The notes: generated by a model not told the origin, from the sequence alone. Numbered from the stretch's first letter, positions 38,450 to 47,528 are shown. The stretch: DNA of 64,000 bases from Actinoplanes sp040639655 (GCF_040639655.1 NZ_JBFAAI010000010.1:62001-126000); one strand, 5' to 3'. Translations and numbers: made by a program.

Positions 38450-40822
38450 TCACCACGCTGTCTCGTCGGATGTCAGGCGGCGGCCGAGCAGTGCGCCGAG
38501 TGTCGGCAGCGGAGCGGCGGCACGGTTGGCATCGATCGCGGCGGCGGTGCCGGTGGGCTCGGCCCGGCCGCCGGCGACCCGTTCGCCGATGGCCCGCCGT
38601 TCCCCGGCGTCGAACCCGCCGAACGTCCGCCGCAACAGCGGCAGCACACTGTCGAACGCGTCCGCCGGGATGTCCGCCAGCCAGTCGTCGACAAGCGACA
38701 ACAGCGACTCGTCATGAACCAGCAGCAGCCCGCCGCCGGAGAGGAACCCCTCCACCCAGGCGGCCGCGTGCGCCGGTGGGGTGCCCACGGTCAGCGGCAG
38801 CCGGAGCCGGCGCCGCACCTCGGCCCCGTCCAGCCGGCCGGCATCGAGCAGCAGCCGGGTCAGCCGTCCCGCCGGGAGACCGTGCAGTCCGGGCCGGGTG
38901 GCAAGCGACCCGATCGTGGCGAGCCAGCGTTCCCGCAACGACTCGTCGGCGAGCAGGCCGACCGCCCGGTGCACCCCGTCCATGCCGTCGCGCAACTGCC
39001 GCGCGGCCTCGTCGGAGAGCGATCCGGCCGCCGACGGCAGCGCCGCGCAGACCCGGTCGAGCAGGCTCGCCGTCACGGTTGCCAGCCCGGTCACGTCGGT
39101 CTTGCGCACGTCGCCGTACCGCAGGGTGCGGGCCAGTGCCGGAATCGCCGCCATCAGATGATGCACATCGGCGTCGAGCGCGGCGCGGGTGTCGAGCGCG
39201 GCGAGCACCGGTGGGTACGCCTCCGCCAGATCAGCGAGCAGGCACACCTCCACCAGCTCGGTGACCTCGGCAAGCGTTGCCGCCTCCAGGGCCCGGCGGG
39301 CCACCCGGGCGGTGGCGGCCGACGCCACGGTCGTACCCCACATGCTGCCCTCGACCAGCCGGACGGCGAACTCCGGCTGCCACACCAGACGCCACTCCTC
39401 CCGGAAAGTTCCCGCTCCGCGCCGGGTCGTGGCCCGCTGACCCCACGGCACGGCCAGGACGCCGAGCCGGTGCAGCAGACGGCTGCGCCGCAGATCGTTC
39501 TCCTGCCGCAGATCGAGGTCGAGGTCGCGTTCGGTGGCGGCCGGCTTGAGGCGCAGCGACCGCTGCTGCGCGGTCAGGTCACGGACCAGCGGTACGGCCG
39601 GCATGTCGTCCGGCACGGCGCCGAGGCGCTCGCCGATCACCAGCCGGCGGGCGATCAGTTCCGACCGCAGCGGCTCACCGTCACACATCACCGCGTCCGC
39701 GGCCTCGGTCACCTCGGCCAGCCCGGCGAGCGGACGCCCGCGGAGGGTGGCCAGGGCCTCGGCGAGACGCGCGGCCTCGATCACATGAGCCGACGACGTG
39801 GGTACGCCCTCGGCGCGCAACACCCCGGCCGCGTCCACCAGCCAGCGGACCACCACGTCGTCGCCGGTCGTGAACAGATGGTGGTACCAGCCCGGCGACC
39901 GGACCCCCGCGCCGTAACCGGACCAGGAGGCGAGCCGTCCGTACGTCCACGGCACCCAGGTGAACGCCACCTTTCCCTTCGGCCGGCCCTTGAGCAGCGC
40001 GGTGTCGTCCTTGACCGGCACCTTCCGGGTCAGCGCGGGCACGTGCCAGGCCCCGCAGACCACGGCGATCTCCTCGTGCCGGCGCCGTTCCTCCCGCAAC
40101 ACCGACCGCATGTACGCCTCGCGCAGCAGGTCGTCCGGATCCTCCGGCGACGTGTCCCGGATCGCCGTCATCGCCTCGGCGATCGCCTCGAACACCGGCA
40201 CGCCGCGATGCTCGACCACGTCCTCCCACCAGCGCTCCGGATCGTCGTAGCCGGCCGCCGCGGCGAGTTCCCGGATCGGGTCGACGGGCCGCGCGGGCTG
40301 CGGGTCGCCGGCCCTGCCGGACTCGGCGACATCCGGTACGGCCGTGTCCGTGTCCGCCGTGTCGGCGTCCGTCGTGTCCGCGTCGGCCGTGTCCGTGTCC
40401 GTCGTGTTCGTGTCCGCGTCGGCCGTGTCCGTCGCGGCCGGGACCGCAGGCAGCGCGGCCCCGCCCAGGTCACCGGCGGTGGGGGCGGGCACGGCCGGCG
40501 TGCCCGGAGCGACACGGTAGGCGTACGGCAGATCGAAGAACCGCACGCGGACGCCACGCCGGACCGCCCACCGGATCGCCTGCCATTCCGGTGAGAAGAC
40601 CGCGAACGGCCAGAAGGCGGCCTTCCCCGGATCGTCCAGGCCATAGCCGAGCAGCGCCACCGGTGGCTCGAGTCCGCCGTCGGCCGCCCAGCGGACCAGG
40701 TCGTCGGCCTCCGGCGGCCCCTCGATCAGTAGCACGTCCGGCGGGTGGGCCTCGAGCTCGCGCACCACGGCACGTGCCGAACCCGGCCCGTGGTGCCGGA
40801 CGCCGTAGATCCGCTCAGGCAT
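38450..40822 (-). CDS. DUF5682 family protein
   Basis: Protein of 790 residues that begins MPERIYGVRHHGPGSARAVV and continues PDVLLIEGPPEADDLV, a signature recalling TraB/EreA-like folds and matching the DUF5682 proteins encoded with MoxR and VWA genes. A low-complexity Asp/Thr linker (TDTADADTNTTDTDTADADT and further) at about residues 130-165 interrupts the first domain. The rest is long and helical, with VCGAWHVPALTRKVPV and GVRSPGWYHHLF among recognisable family stretches. Its ATG at 40822 overlaps the MoxR stop by eight bases. The biochemical activity of the family is unknown; by context it works with the MoxR-VWA machine. Confidence 0.85.
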   Translation of the reverse strand: MPERIYGVRHHGPGSARAVVRELEAHPPDVLLIEGPPEADDLVRWAADGGLEPPVALLGYGLDDPGKAAFWPFAVFSPEWQAIRWAVRRGVRVRFFDLPYAYRVAPGTPAVPAPTAGDLGGAALPAVPAATDTADADTNTTDTDTADADTTDADTADTDTAVPDVAESGRAGDPQPARPVDPIRELAAAAGYDDPERWWEDVVEHRGVPVFEAIAEAMTAIRDTSPEDPDDLLREAYMRSVLREERRRHEEIAVVCGAWHVPALTRKVPVKDDTALLKGRPKGKVAFTWVPWTYGRLASWSGYGAGVRSPGWYHHLFTTGDDVVVRWLVDAAGVLRAEGVPTSSAHVIEAARLAEALATLRGRPLAGLAEVTEAADAVMCDGEPLRSELIARRLVIGERLGAVPDDMPAVPLVRDLTAQQRSLRLKPAATERDLDLDLRQENDLRRSRLLHRLGVLAVPWGQRATTRRGAGTFREEWRLVWQPEFAVRLVEGSMWGTTVASAATARVARRALEAATLAEVTELVEVCLLADLAEAYPPVLAALDTRAALDADVHHLMAAIPALARTLRYGDVRKTDVTGLATVTASLLDRVCAALPSAAGSLSDEAARQLRDGMDGVHRAVGLLADESLRERWLATIGSLATRPGLHGLPAGRLTRLLLDAGRLDGAEVRRRLRLPLTVGTPPAHAAAWVEGFLSGGGLLLVHDESLLSLVDDWLADIPADAFDSVLPLLRRTFGGFDAGERRAIGERVAGGRAEPTGTAAAIDANRAAAPLPTLGALLGRRLTSDETAW
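40340..40434 (-). repeat. Simple repeat encoding the Asp/Thr linker
   Basis: About 95 bases made of degenerate hexamers of the type GTGTCC / GCGTCC (plus strand), encoding alternating Asp and Thr in DUF5682. It stays in frame; its length probably varies between strains. Confidence 0.75.
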
Positions 40823-41876
40823 CACGCGCGGCCCGGTAGAAGTCGAGCCACCCGGACCGCTCCCGCACCACCGTCTCCAGATACTCCCGCCAGACGACTC
40901 CGTCGGACACCGGATCCTTGATCACCGCGCCGACGATGCCGGACGCCATGTCGCCGGGGTGCAGCGTGCCGTCGCCGAAGTGGGCGGCCAGCGCCATCCC
41001 GTTCGTCACCACCGAGATCGCTTCGGCGGTCGACAACGTCCCGGTCGGCGACTTCAGCTTGGTACGCCCGTCCTCGGTCATCCCGGAACGCAGCTCCCGG
41101 AAGACCGTCACCACCCGGCGGATCTCCTCCAACGCGGCCGGCACCTCCGGAAGCTCCAGAGCCCGGCCGAGCTGGGCCACCCGCCGTGCCACGATCTCCA
41201 CCTCGTCGTCGGCGCTGGCCGGCATCGGCAGCACCACCGTGTTGAACCGGCGGCGCAGCGCGCTGGACAGTTCGTTGACGCCGCGGTCCCGGTCGTTGGC
41301 CGTGGCGATCAGGTTGAACCCGCGCTGCGCCTGGACCTCGGTGTTCAGCTCCGGCACCGGCAGCGTCTTCTCGGACAGGATGGTGATCAGCGCGTCCTGC
41401 ACGTCGGACGGCACCCGGGTCAGCTCCTCGAGGCGAGCGATCGACCCGGTCCGCATGGCCCGCATGACCGGGCTCGGCACCAGCGCCGCGTCGGTCGGGC
41501 CCTCGGCGAGCAGCCGCGCGTAGTTCCACCCGTAGCGGATGGCCTCCTCGGCGGTGCCGGCCGTGCCCTGGACGAGCAGTGTCGAGTCGCCCGAGATCGC
41601 CGCCGCGAGATGTTCCGACACCCACGTCTTGGCGGTGCCGGGCACGCCGAGCAGCAGCAGGGCCCGGTCGGTGGCCAGGGTGGAGACGGCCACCTCCATG
41701 AGGCGCCGCGGTCCCACGTACTTCGGGGTGATCTTTGCGCCGTCGCCGAGCAGATAGGTGACCACGGCCTGTGGCGACATCCGCCAGCCCGGCGGCCGGG
41801 GCCGGTCGTCGGCGGCGGCGAGCAGGGCCAGTTCCTCGGAGTACTGGTCCTCGGCATGCGGGCGCAGAGCGGTCAC
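40815..41876 (-). CDS. MoxR-type AAA+ ATPase
   Basis: Protein of 353 residues. The Walker A motif is LLLLGVPGTAKTWVSEHL (residues 77-84 for GVPGTAKT); the Walker B region is GSIARLEELTRVP with sensor FNLIATANDRDRGVNELSSA and the arginine stretch ALRRRFNTVVLP. The start is GTG 41876, overlapping the stop of the SWIM protein gene (GTGA); the frame is open upstream but that part is antisense to no real domain. MoxR ATPases remodel or load metal into partner proteins together with VWA proteins. This one is co-translated with the SWIM/DUF5691 protein and with DUF5682. Confidence 0.93.
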   Translation of the reverse strand: MTALRPHAEDQYSEELALLAAADDRPRPPGWRMSPQAVVTYLLGDGAKITPKYVGPRRLMEVAVSTLATDRALLLLGVPGTAKTWVSEHLAAAISGDSTLLVQGTAGTAEEAIRYGWNYARLLAEGPTDAALVPSPVMRAMRTGSIARLEELTRVPSDVQDALITILSEKTLPVPELNTEVQAQRGFNLIATANDRDRGVNELSSALRRRFNTVVLPMPASADDEVEIVARRVAQLGRALELPEVPAALEEIRRVVTVFRELRSGMTEDGRTKLKSPTGTLSTAEAISVVTNGMALAAHFGDGTLHPGDMASGIVGAVIKDPVSDGVVWREYLETVVRERSGWLDFYRAARDA

Positions 41877-44767
41877 TGAAGCTCCTGAAGCATCTCGAGT
41901 CGGAAAATCAGGGTGCGGGCCAGTTCGGCCACCGGCCGTACCCGCGAGGGATCGACGATCTGGTCCAGCCGGGTGGCCAGGCGCCCGGCCAGGTCGGCGT
42001 ACTCCGGCGGCATGGCGAGCCCGGCCGCCCGGCAGAGCTCGCTCAGCTGCCAGGTGTGCCGATCGGTCCGTGCACGCTGTTCCACCGTTTCCAGGACGGC
42101 CACCGACAGCCCGTCCGGCCACGGCCCGGGATGCAGCGACAGGAGCCGTTGCGCGGATCCGTCCTCGGTGCGCAGTGCCTCGGCGGCGAGCCGGGCCAGC
42201 CGGTCCGGCGGCAGCACCAGGTGCAGGTCCCACCGGACCGCCTCGCGCAGCACCCCGGCGTCCGCGGCCAGCAACGTCGTCGCCCACCCGGCGTCGCGCT
42301 GCACCACCGCGGCCTTGGCCCAGCCGTGCAGCAACGGGTTCGCCCAGTCGTGCCCGCGAGCCACGGTGAGCCAGCCGGCCGGGTCGAGGCCCGCCCACGT
42401 GTCCAGCGGAGTACCGGCGACCACCTCCTCCAGCAGCCACGCCCCCGCACCGACCCCGCGGACCGGCACCGCACCGACCCCGTCGCGGCTCAGGTCACGG
42501 TCGAGTTCGGCGGGCGGGTCGACGGTCAGCCGGTCGTCCTCGAGACGCACCGCGGCCCGTGCCCGGGCAGCCATCCGCCGGCCCAGCGCCGCTCCCGGCA
42601 GATGACGCAGCAGATCGAGCGAAGCCTCGCGAACCTCCTTACGGCGGTCGTCGAGGGCACGTTCCAGCAGCGGTTCGTCGCGTAGTGACAGGCCCGGCCC
42701 GAAAGCGGCGAGGAACCTGGCACGGGTCTCCCAGGACTCTTCGGCCCAGGTGCTCTCCACCAGCTCGCGGGCCGGCTCGGGGTCGCTGCCGCGCAGCGCC
42801 GACAGGTGTCCGAGCCGCTCGGCCGTGGTCGCGGTCGCCCAGTCAGCGGCGAGCACCGGCGCGGCCTCGTCGAGCAGCCAGCGCCAGTCGGCCCGCTGCC
42901 CGGCCAGCCAGGCGCCGCGCCGCCCGGACACCCGGGCCATGCCGGCTCGCAGCGACGTGTTGCGGCGACCCGCCTCGAGCAGATCCGGGAGGATCGCCGG
43001 CGGCACGATCCCCCCGCGGGCCACCGCCGCGGCCAGCCACTGGGTGAGCAGCTCCTGCTCGTGATGGCCGCCGCCGGGTGCCCCGCCACCGAGAATCCGT
43101 GCCAGCCGTGCCGACGCGGCCACCGGCAGGGGAGCGTCGGTCTCCGCGGGGGCGGGCGCAACCGGTACGTGCCCCGTCTCCGGCTCCACCCCCGCCCGCC
43201 GGCAGGTGAGGGCGACTGCCGCCGCCTCCAGCAGAGCAGCCGCTGGCCCGTCCGCCCCGGCCGTGGACGCAGCCGGCAGCTGCTCCCGGACGGCCGGCGG
43301 CGGGCCGGGATCAAGGCCGGCCGGCGGCGGGCCCGCGGGATCGGAGTCGACCGGTGGCGGCGGCCCGCCGGGATCGATGCCGACCGTCAGGGGGCCGACC
43401 CGCACCGTATGGCCCGACCATGGGCGGCGGCCGGTGCCGACCAGTGCGGCCGTCAGCAACTCGGGCGGCAACTCGGCCATGCGGTGGGCCGAGTCCGGCG
43501 CCGGCGGCGCGGTGGGGACGAACACGCCGTCCACCCAGGCGGCGAGCGGCCGCAACCCGCGCGGTGACCACTCCGCCGCGACGGTAACCGGTGCCGCCCC
43601 CGCTGCCGCGAGCAGCCACCACGGCTCCCGGTGTCCCGGCGCGAGCGGCAGGGCGGCACCCTCGCCGTCGACCAGGTGACCGCCGGACGTCGGCCGGACA
43701 TCGGAAAGGAGCATCGGAGCGTCGTACCGCCAGGGTTCGGCGGCCAGCAGCGACGCCCACCCGGACAGACCCGCCCGGATCGGCCCGGCACCGTCCGGCG
43801 AGCCGAACGGCTCGGCCGCCGAGAGGCGCTCGGCGACGAGCGCCCGCAGCGGCGCCGCGCCCGGATAGAAGCAGAGGTCACCGCGGAATTCGGTGCCCGG
43901 CACCAGGTCGGCGGCGAGCGGCTGGCCGGGCGCCGCGAACGACAGCACCAGCGCGAACCGGCCGGACCCGGAACCGTGCAGCCACGTGCGGCGGCTGGTC
44001 AGGGCCCCATCGTCGGTCTCCACCTGGCCGAGGACCTGCCATCGGTCGGTGACGCGTGGGCCGGCCAGCACGTCCTCGGTCGCCGTCGGGAAGCCGATGC
44101 GCGAGCGGACGGTCGCGGCCAGCGCCGGATCGAGCGAGCCGAGGCGTGAGTGGCCGGCGACCAGAAGCCGTAGCAACGCCAGCTCGCCGAGCAGCCGGTC
44201 GGCCCATTGCGGGCCGACACCGGCGAAGCCGCCGAGCCGCCGGACCGCGTTGGCGGCACCGGGCGCCTGAGCGTCGACGAGCCGCGCGGCCATCGCCTCG
44301 AACGGCTGCGGACCGGACCGTGCCGCCCCGGCCAGCCCCTGCTCGACCTGGTCGTCGAGCCATCGCCGTAGCTCGGCCATGCCCCCGGCGACCCGATCGG
44401 CGCGGCCCTGAGCGCGTTTCGCCGCGGCCACCGGGTCGGGGGCGGCGGAGGATTTCGGCCGGGACCGGGCGGTCTGCCATTTCGTGGCGAACTCCGGTGC
44501 CGGAAAGTCACCCGAGCCGGCCTCGGCCCAGTGCAACAGCAGGCCGAGAACGTGTTTGCAAGGGATCTTGCGACTCGGGCAGGAGCATTTGAACGCAGGT
44601 CCGGCCAGGTCGGCGGCGACCTGGTAGCCCCGGCAGAGTCCCCAGAGGATGTCGCCGGTCATGCCGGTGGCGGCGAACTGGCCGGCGACGCCGCGCGCGT
44701 TGCGCAGCGAGGCGGGGTCGGGCGCGAGAGCCTCGGCCTGAGCGGCGGACCATCGTTCAACGGGCAC
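41873..44767 (-). CDS. SWIM zinc-finger / DUF5691 fusion protein
   Basis: Protein of 964 residues. Near the N-terminus is a SWIM zinc finger, FKCSCPSRKIPCKHVLGLLL (Cys61, Cys63, Cys70, His72), a motif that binds nucleic acid or protein. A second domain (roughly residues 120-420) includes a helical part and beta segments (WQVLGQVETDDGALTSRRTW). The C-terminal half (from about ELLTAALVGTGRRPW) has the features of DUF5691, a helical-repeat protein with LTQWLAAAVARGG and RREVREASLDLL-like segments. In related operons these two are, to my knowledge, often separate genes; here they are joined through a Pro/Gly linker. GTG at 44767 is the start. It is the first gene of the MoxR operon. Confidence 0.85.
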   Translation of the reverse strand: MPVERWSAAQAEALAPDPASLRNARGVAGQFAATGMTGDILWGLCRGYQVAADLAGPAFKCSCPSRKIPCKHVLGLLLHWAEAGSGDFPAPEFATKWQTARSRPKSSAAPDPVAAAKRAQGRADRVAGGMAELRRWLDDQVEQGLAGAARSGPQPFEAMAARLVDAQAPGAANAVRRLGGFAGVGPQWADRLLGELALLRLLVAGHSRLGSLDPALAATVRSRIGFPTATEDVLAGPRVTDRWQVLGQVETDDGALTSRRTWLHGSGSGRFALVLSFAAPGQPLAADLVPGTEFRGDLCFYPGAAPLRALVAERLSAAEPFGSPDGAGPIRAGLSGWASLLAAEPWRYDAPMLLSDVRPTSGGHLVDGEGAALPLAPGHREPWWLLAAAGAAPVTVAAEWSPRGLRPLAAWVDGVFVPTAPPAPDSAHRMAELPPELLTAALVGTGRRPWSGHTVRVGPLTVGIDPGGPPPPVDSDPAGPPPAGLDPGPPPAVREQLPAASTAGADGPAAALLEAAAVALTCRRAGVEPETGHVPVAPAPAETDAPLPVAASARLARILGGGAPGGGHHEQELLTQWLAAAVARGGIVPPAILPDLLEAGRRNTSLRAGMARVSGRRGAWLAGQRADWRWLLDEAAPVLAADWATATTAERLGHLSALRGSDPEPARELVESTWAEESWETRARFLAAFGPGLSLRDEPLLERALDDRRKEVREASLDLLRHLPGAALGRRMAARARAAVRLEDDRLTVDPPAELDRDLSRDGVGAVPVRGVGAGAWLLEEVVAGTPLDTWAGLDPAGWLTVARGHDWANPLLHGWAKAAVVQRDAGWATTLLAADAGVLREAVRWDLHLVLPPDRLARLAAEALRTEDGSAQRLLSLHPGPWPDGLSVAVLETVEQRARTDRHTWQLSELCRAAGLAMPPEYADLAGRLATRLDQIVDPSRVRPVAELARTLIFRLEMLQELQ

Positions 44768-44828
44768 GCAACGACCCTAGGCCCCGGGTACGACGTTTTC
44801 CGTCGCGGCGAGGCGGCACACCGAAGGC

Positions 44829-45135
44829 ATGCGGGTGATCGTGTTCGGTGCGACCGGGATGGTCGGCCAGGGCGTGCTCCGCGCGGGTCTCCTATGACCT
44901 CCCGATGGCCGCGGCCCGGGCCCTCGCCCCGCTGAACCCCGACCTGACCTTCGTCTACATCTCCGGCGAGGGCACCGACGGGAATGTTGCCCGTACGGTT
45001 ACGCGTGCCGCTCCAGGTTCATCCAGCCCACGCACGGCGTCCGGTCAAAGACCGGCTGGTACGACACCGCCTACCCGATTCTCGCGCCGCTCGTGGCGGT
45101 TACCGGGACCGGGTGGTGACGACGGCGGACATGCA
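44829..45135 (+). pseudogene. Decayed NAD(P)-dependent epimerase-like gene
   Basis: The start codon and nucleotide-binding N-terminus are readable (MRVIVFGATGMVGQGVLR, frame of 44829). The frame then shifts to RVSYDLPMAAARALAPLNPD and LTFVYISGEGTDG, and later back to YACRSRFIQPTHGVRSKTGW and ILAPLVAVTG, with a last piece RVVTTADM in another frame. These pieces are in the order expected of an intact protein of about 220 residues, but at least half, including the region after motif I, is deleted. I conclude two internal deletions with frameshifts. Its 3' part overlaps the end of the EamA gene on the other strand. Confidence 0.8.
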
Positions 45136-45976
45136 TTGATCCGCCGGTCGTCTGCCCCCACACGACCGCTCCGAAGGCGAGCGTCATCCCGGCCAGCTGC
45201 ACCGGTGTCAGCGACTGGCCGAGGGCCGCCCAGCCGACCACGGTCGCGGTGAGCGGTGCGAACAGGCTGAGCAGCGAGACGCGGGAGGCCGGCAGGAGTT
45301 CCAGTCCGCGGAACCAGAGGGTGTAGGCCAGTGCCGTCCCGATCAGGGACAGATAGGCGTACCCGGAGATGTTGGCCGGCGACAGTGCGGGCGGCGGGCC
45401 CTCGACCAGCAGGGTGACCGGGACCAGCAGCAGGCCGCCCATGGTGAGCTGCCAGCCGGTCACGGTCAGCAGCGAGACACCGGGCCGGCCCCAGCGCTTG
45501 GTGAGTACCAGGCCGAGTGCCATCGACGCGGCACCGGCCAGGCCGGCGACAACCCCGACGGGGTCGAGGCCCGCGGTCGCGGTCAGCACGGCGAGGGCGA
45601 CGCCCGTCACACCCATCAAACCCGCGATGAGCGTACGCAGGGGCACGCGCTCACCCAGCAGCGCCACGCTCAGTCCCGCCACCAGCAGTGGCTGCACGGC
45701 GCCGAGCACCGCCGCCATCCCGCTGGGCAGCCGGTAGGCCGTCACGAAGAGCAGGGCGAAGAAGATGCCGATGTTGAGTGCTCCGAGCACCGCCGACCGC
45801 CACCACCAGGCGCCGTGCGGCAGCCGGCGGGTGATGGCGAGCAGTGCCAGCCCGGCCGGCAGGGCCCGCAGCATGCCGCTGAGCAGTGGCCGCTCCGGCG
45901 GGAGGAACTCGGTGGTCACCGCATAGGTCGTGCCCCACAGCACCGGCGTGATCGCGGTGACCAGCAGAACTCGCAT
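45071..45976 (-). CDS. EamA/DMT-family exporter
   Basis: Protein of 301 residues with ten hydrophobic segments in two EamA repeats; typical stretches are ITPVLWGTTYAVTTEFLPPE at the start, VLGAVQPLLVAGLSVALLGE, LIGTALAYTLWFRGLELLPA and LLSLFAPLTATVVGWAALGQ. It would export a metabolite or drug across the cytoplasmic membrane. The ATG at 45976 is divergent from a MarR gene and a likely MarR operator lies between them. The last 20 or so residues (HVRRRHHPVPVTATSGARIG) are read from DNA that belongs to the pseudogene on the opposite strand, so the natural stop may have been lost in the deletion. Confidence 0.9.
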   Translation of the reverse strand: MRVLLVTAITPVLWGTTYAVTTEFLPPERPLLSGMLRALPAGLALLAITRRLPHGAWWWRSAVLGALNIGIFFALLFVTAYRLPSGMAAVLGAVQPLLVAGLSVALLGERVPLRTLIAGLMGVTGVALAVLTATAGLDPVGVVAGLAGAASMALGLVLTKRWGRPGVSLLTVTGWQLTMGGLLLVPVTLLVEGPPPALSPANISGYAYLSLIGTALAYTLWFRGLELLPASRVSLLSLFAPLTATVVGWAALGQSLTPVQLAGMTLAFGAVVWGQTTGGSMHVRRRHHPVPVTATSGARIG

Positions 45977-46001
45977 CGGGACCAACTCCCTCGACGGAAA
46001 G

Positions 46002-46032
46002 TATCTCGATGTAAAGATAAACTTTGTCGAGA
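46002..46032. promoter_or_regulatory. MarR operator between exporter and regulator genes
   Basis: TATCT-N8-AGATA (46002-46019) is overlapped by a wider inverted repeat TCTCGATGTAAAG ... CTTTGTCGAGA (46004-46032). The pattern resembles the pseudo-palindromes bound by MarR dimers. It lies 26 bases from the EamA start and 18 bases from the MarR start, so one protein could control both. Confidence 0.65.
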
Positions 46033-46049
46033 AGCTTGTCACCAAGAGA

Positions 46050-46541
46050 ATGGGATACGTGACAGACGACATCGATCGGATCCTCGCCCAGTGGGCAGCC
46101 GAGCGGCCCGACCTCGACACCGAGGCCATGGGCGTCTTCGGCCGTATCTTCCGCCTGGCCCGGCTCGCCGGCGACGCCACCGAACGTGCCTACGCGATGT
46201 TCGGCATCGCCCGCGCCGACTTCGACGTCATCGCCACGCTGCGACGCTCCGGCGAGCCGTTCCAGCTGTCGCCGGGAGCGCTGGCCGCCTCCATGATGCT
46301 CAGTACCGGCGGCACCACCGCCCGGCTGGACCGGTTGGAGAAGGCCGGTCTCGTCGCCCGTTCCCCGGATCCCGACGACCGCCGGGGCATCCTGGTCCGC
46401 CTCACCCCGAAGGGTCACGCTCTGGCCGACGAGGCCGTGACCGCCGGCCTGGCCGAACAGCAGCGTCTTCTCTCCCGGCTCTCGCCGGAGCAGGCTTCCC
46501 AGCTCACCGCCCTGCTAAGAGAACTGCTCGACGGAGTGTGA
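46050..46541 (+). CDS. MarR-family regulator of the exporter
   Basis: Protein of 163 residues. The winged helix is clear: FDVIATLRRSGEPFQLSPGA, LAASMMLSTGGTTARLDRLE, KAGLVARSPDPDDRRGILVR, with long helices on both sides for dimerisation. It begins at ATG 46050, with AAGAGA upstream; a GTG three codons later is possible. Divergent pairing with the exporter predicts repression relieved by a small ligand that the exporter removes. Its 3' end overlaps that of the convergent reductase gene by 27 bases. Confidence 0.92.
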   Translation: MGYVTDDIDRILAQWAAERPDLDTEAMGVFGRIFRLARLAGDATERAYAMFGIARADFDVIATLRRSGEPFQLSPGALAASMMLSTGGTTARLDRLEKAGLVARSPDPDDRRGILVRLTPKGHALADEAVTAGLAEQQRLLSRLSPEQASQLTALLRELLDGV

Positions 46542-47528
46542 GGCCGGCACGCGCTCGGCGGGCCAGGGTTGGGGCGGGGGAGTGCCGTCCCCGAACGGGC
46601 GCCCGCCGAGCACGTCACGCCCGTGCGGGATCAGCCAGCCGGACAGGTCGGGACCGGCCGGGACGACGCCACTGGGATTGATGTCCCGGTGCACCTCGTA
46701 GTAGTGCCGTTTGATGTGCACGAAGTCGACGGTGTCGCCGAAGCCGGGTGTCTGGAACAGATCCCGCGCGTAGGCCCACAGCACCGGCATCTCGGACAGC
46801 TTGTTCCGGTTGCACTTGAAGTGGCCGTGATAGACGGCGTCGAACCGCACCAGCGTCGTGAACAACCGCACGTCCGCCTCGGTGATCGTGTCACCGACCA
46901 GGTAACGCTGCCGCTCCAGCCGCTCCGACAGCTCGTCCAGGCGGGCGAACAACCGCTGATAGGCCTTCTCGTACGCCTCCTGCGTGCCCGCGAACCCGGC
47001 CCGGTAGACGCCGTTGTTCACGTCCTTGAAGACGCCCTCGTTCACCTCGTCGATCTGCTCGCGCAACGCCTCCGGGTACAACTCCGGCGCGCCGGGCCGG
47101 TGGAATTGCCGCCACTCGGTGGACAGGTCCAGGGTGATCTGCGCGAAGTCGTTGGTCACCACCTCGCCGGTGGGCACGTCCACGATTGCCGGGACGGTGA
47201 TCCCCTTGTCGTAGTCGGGGTAGCGGGCCAGGAACGCGTCCCGCAGCCGCTCGATCCCGAGCACCGGATCGCGGCCGCCCGGATCCAGGTCGAAAGTCCA
47301 GCTCCGCTCGTCATGGGTCGGCCCGGCGACGCCCATCGACAGGGCGTCCTCCAGGCCGAGCAGCCGCCGTACGATGATCGCGCGGTTGGCCCAGGGACAC
47401 GCCCGTGCCACCACCAGTCGGTAGCGGCCCGCCTCCACCGGAAATCCGTCCCGCCCGTCGGCGGTGACGCGGGTGGCGATGTACCGCTGGTCGCGGGTGA
47501 ACTCACCGGTCGGATTCACGTAGGCCAT
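46515..47528 (-). CDS. Glutathionyl-hydroquinone-reductase-like enzyme (Omega-class GST fold)
   Basis: Protein of 337 residues. The catalytic Cys is in ARACPWANRAIIVRRLLG (Cys44). WTFDLDPGGRDPVLG, ITVPAIVDVPTGEVVTNDF and VRFDAVYHGHFKCNRNKL are conserved in the ECM4/YqjG family, which removes thiol adducts from quinones. Actinomycetes use mycothiol instead of glutathione, so the natural cofactor here is probably mycothiol; that is inference from taxonomy. The enzyme may protect against reactive quinones, in line with the nearby MarR-regulated exporter. The ATG at 47528 follows a GGATGAGGG stretch. Confidence 0.9.
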   Translation of the reverse strand: MAYVNPTGEFTRDQRYIATRVTADGRDGFPVEAGRYRLVVARACPWANRAIIVRRLLGLEDALSMGVAGPTHDERSWTFDLDPGGRDPVLGIERLRDAFLARYPDYDKGITVPAIVDVPTGEVVTNDFAQITLDLSTEWRQFHRPGAPELYPEALREQIDEVNEGVFKDVNNGVYRAGFAGTQEAYEKAYQRLFARLDELSERLERQRYLVGDTITEADVRLFTTLVRFDAVYHGHFKCNRNKLSEMPVLWAYARDLFQTPGFGDTVDFVHIKRHYYEVHRDINPSGVVPAGPDLSGWLIPHGRDVLGGRPFGDGTPPPQPWPAERVPASHSVEQFS

